Part shown: positions 63,405 through 64,000 of the stretch, piece after piece
Layout of the letters: each line of letters starts with the position of its first letter
Position numbering within the stretch: position 1 is the stretch's first letter
Source of the DNA: Taeniopygia guttata
Lineage: Eukaryota; Chordata; Aves; Passeriformes; Estrildidae
Direction: 5' to 3'
NCBI RefSeq assembly: GCF_048771995.1
Contig: NC_133026.1
Span: 101,773,001-101,837,000, forward strand
Length of the DNA stretch: 64,000 nucleotides
The notes under the pieces: model-generated
The model's input: only the letters and a program-made list of their open reading frames with translations
Told to the model about the DNA's origin: nothing
Database searches by the model: none
Program-made: the position numbers and the translations under genes

Positions 63405-64000
63405 GTGCATTATCCTATGTTAACAAATACTCAACACGCCAACCACAGCTCTGGTAGGTCCGTCCAGCAGGCTTGGGCAGGAGCCAGAGTCTCCCTGCAT
63501 CCAAGGGAGCTAACACAGAAGCTTTAGAAATAAGTAGATCTGCAGATTAAACCAGTGCGAGATCCTTGTTCTGCTGCCAAAGCACATCTTTACCAGGAAG
63601 CCTTGTGCTGTTTACCTTACATACTGCATGGCAAAATTTCCTCTAGGTGACCACTTAAGGAGGCGAAAAAAAATTTTTTTAAGGAAATATTGCCTTCAAA
63701 GAAAGCAAAGCATAACAACTCAACAGGCTGGGAATGCTTAGGGACAGTCTGTTATGACAGATGGCTGCTTAACAAGAATGGTCTCTTGACCAGGTTTCTC
63801 TGTCTGCATTCCAGGTGCCTGCATGTAAGGAAGCAGATTACATGTGCTGTTTCAAATGTGTATCGATTTGCCAGTGGGGAGAGAGAAAATTCCATCTTTG
63901 ATAAAGAATTTGATTTGATGATCATTTACAGACCACACCACATGAAGTCTTGACACTGTTTCTTCACCCTAATTACTTTGTGAGCCATCTGGTGCACCTG

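Larger units (their letters stand above)
59221..64000. other. Intergenic DNA to the window end, no recognised gene
   Basis: Part of the first 150 bases may extend the CR1 fragment. The rest is AT-rich DNA with a 25-bp tandem repeat (60152-60221), a GA-rich patch (about 62141-62190) and an 8-bp tandem triplet (63381-63404). The last kilobase is somewhat richer in GC. By conserved vertebrate gene order I would expect LRRC30/LAMA1 beyond this side, but no leucine-rich-repeat or laminin coding sequence is visible. Confidence 0.55.

Noticed and set aside
59221-64000. LRRC30 or LAMA1 coding sequence expected from vertebrate gene order
   Set aside because: No leucine-rich-repeat or laminin-like translation in any frame; the genes probably lie further right.

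Overview
This window looks like ordinary nuclear DNA of a bird. The evidence is several 5'-truncated CR1 LINE copies with the avian 3' tail, an endogenous retrovirus (ERV), many poly(A) and AT-rich microsatellite tracts, and long gene-poor stretches around one sharp CpG island. There is no bacterial-style gene packing, no CRISPR array and no operon. Most open frames are short chance frames or frames inside the GC-rich island.

The one host gene I can name is PTPRM (receptor-type protein tyrosine phosphatase mu), on the minus strand. Its first coding exon (22862-22934) encodes a signal peptide and ends at a GTAAGG donor in phase 1. The exon sits in a CpG island of about 2 kb (about 22083-24170). 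Positions 1-22861 are the first part of PTPRM intron 1; the remaining exons lie beyond position 1. Positions from about 24170 to 64000 are the gene's 5' flank and intergenic DNA. I recognise no second protein-coding gene there.

Intron 1 carries two CR1 3' ends (about 9.0 and 10.3 kb) and an internally deleted ERV of 3.8 kb on the minus strand (15910-19732). The ERV has two LTRs, a primer-binding-site candidate, degenerate gag-like and env-like remnants and an intact polypurine tract. Its two LTRs are unevenly diverged and its outer flanks do not match, so it may be a recombinant rather than one simple insertion.

The intergenic half holds a candidate solo LTR with a 4-bp target duplication (28844-29134), a CR1 3' end (44815-45045), and older CR1 fragments (about 46.3, 58.5 and 58.85 kb). 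It also holds a long purine-rich tract, a G-quadruplex motif and several short tandem repeats. I found no evidence for an undescribed multi-gene system. The most interesting items are the mosaic ERV, its CpG-rich internal segment, the ATG-free PTPRM leader, and the candidate solo LTR.
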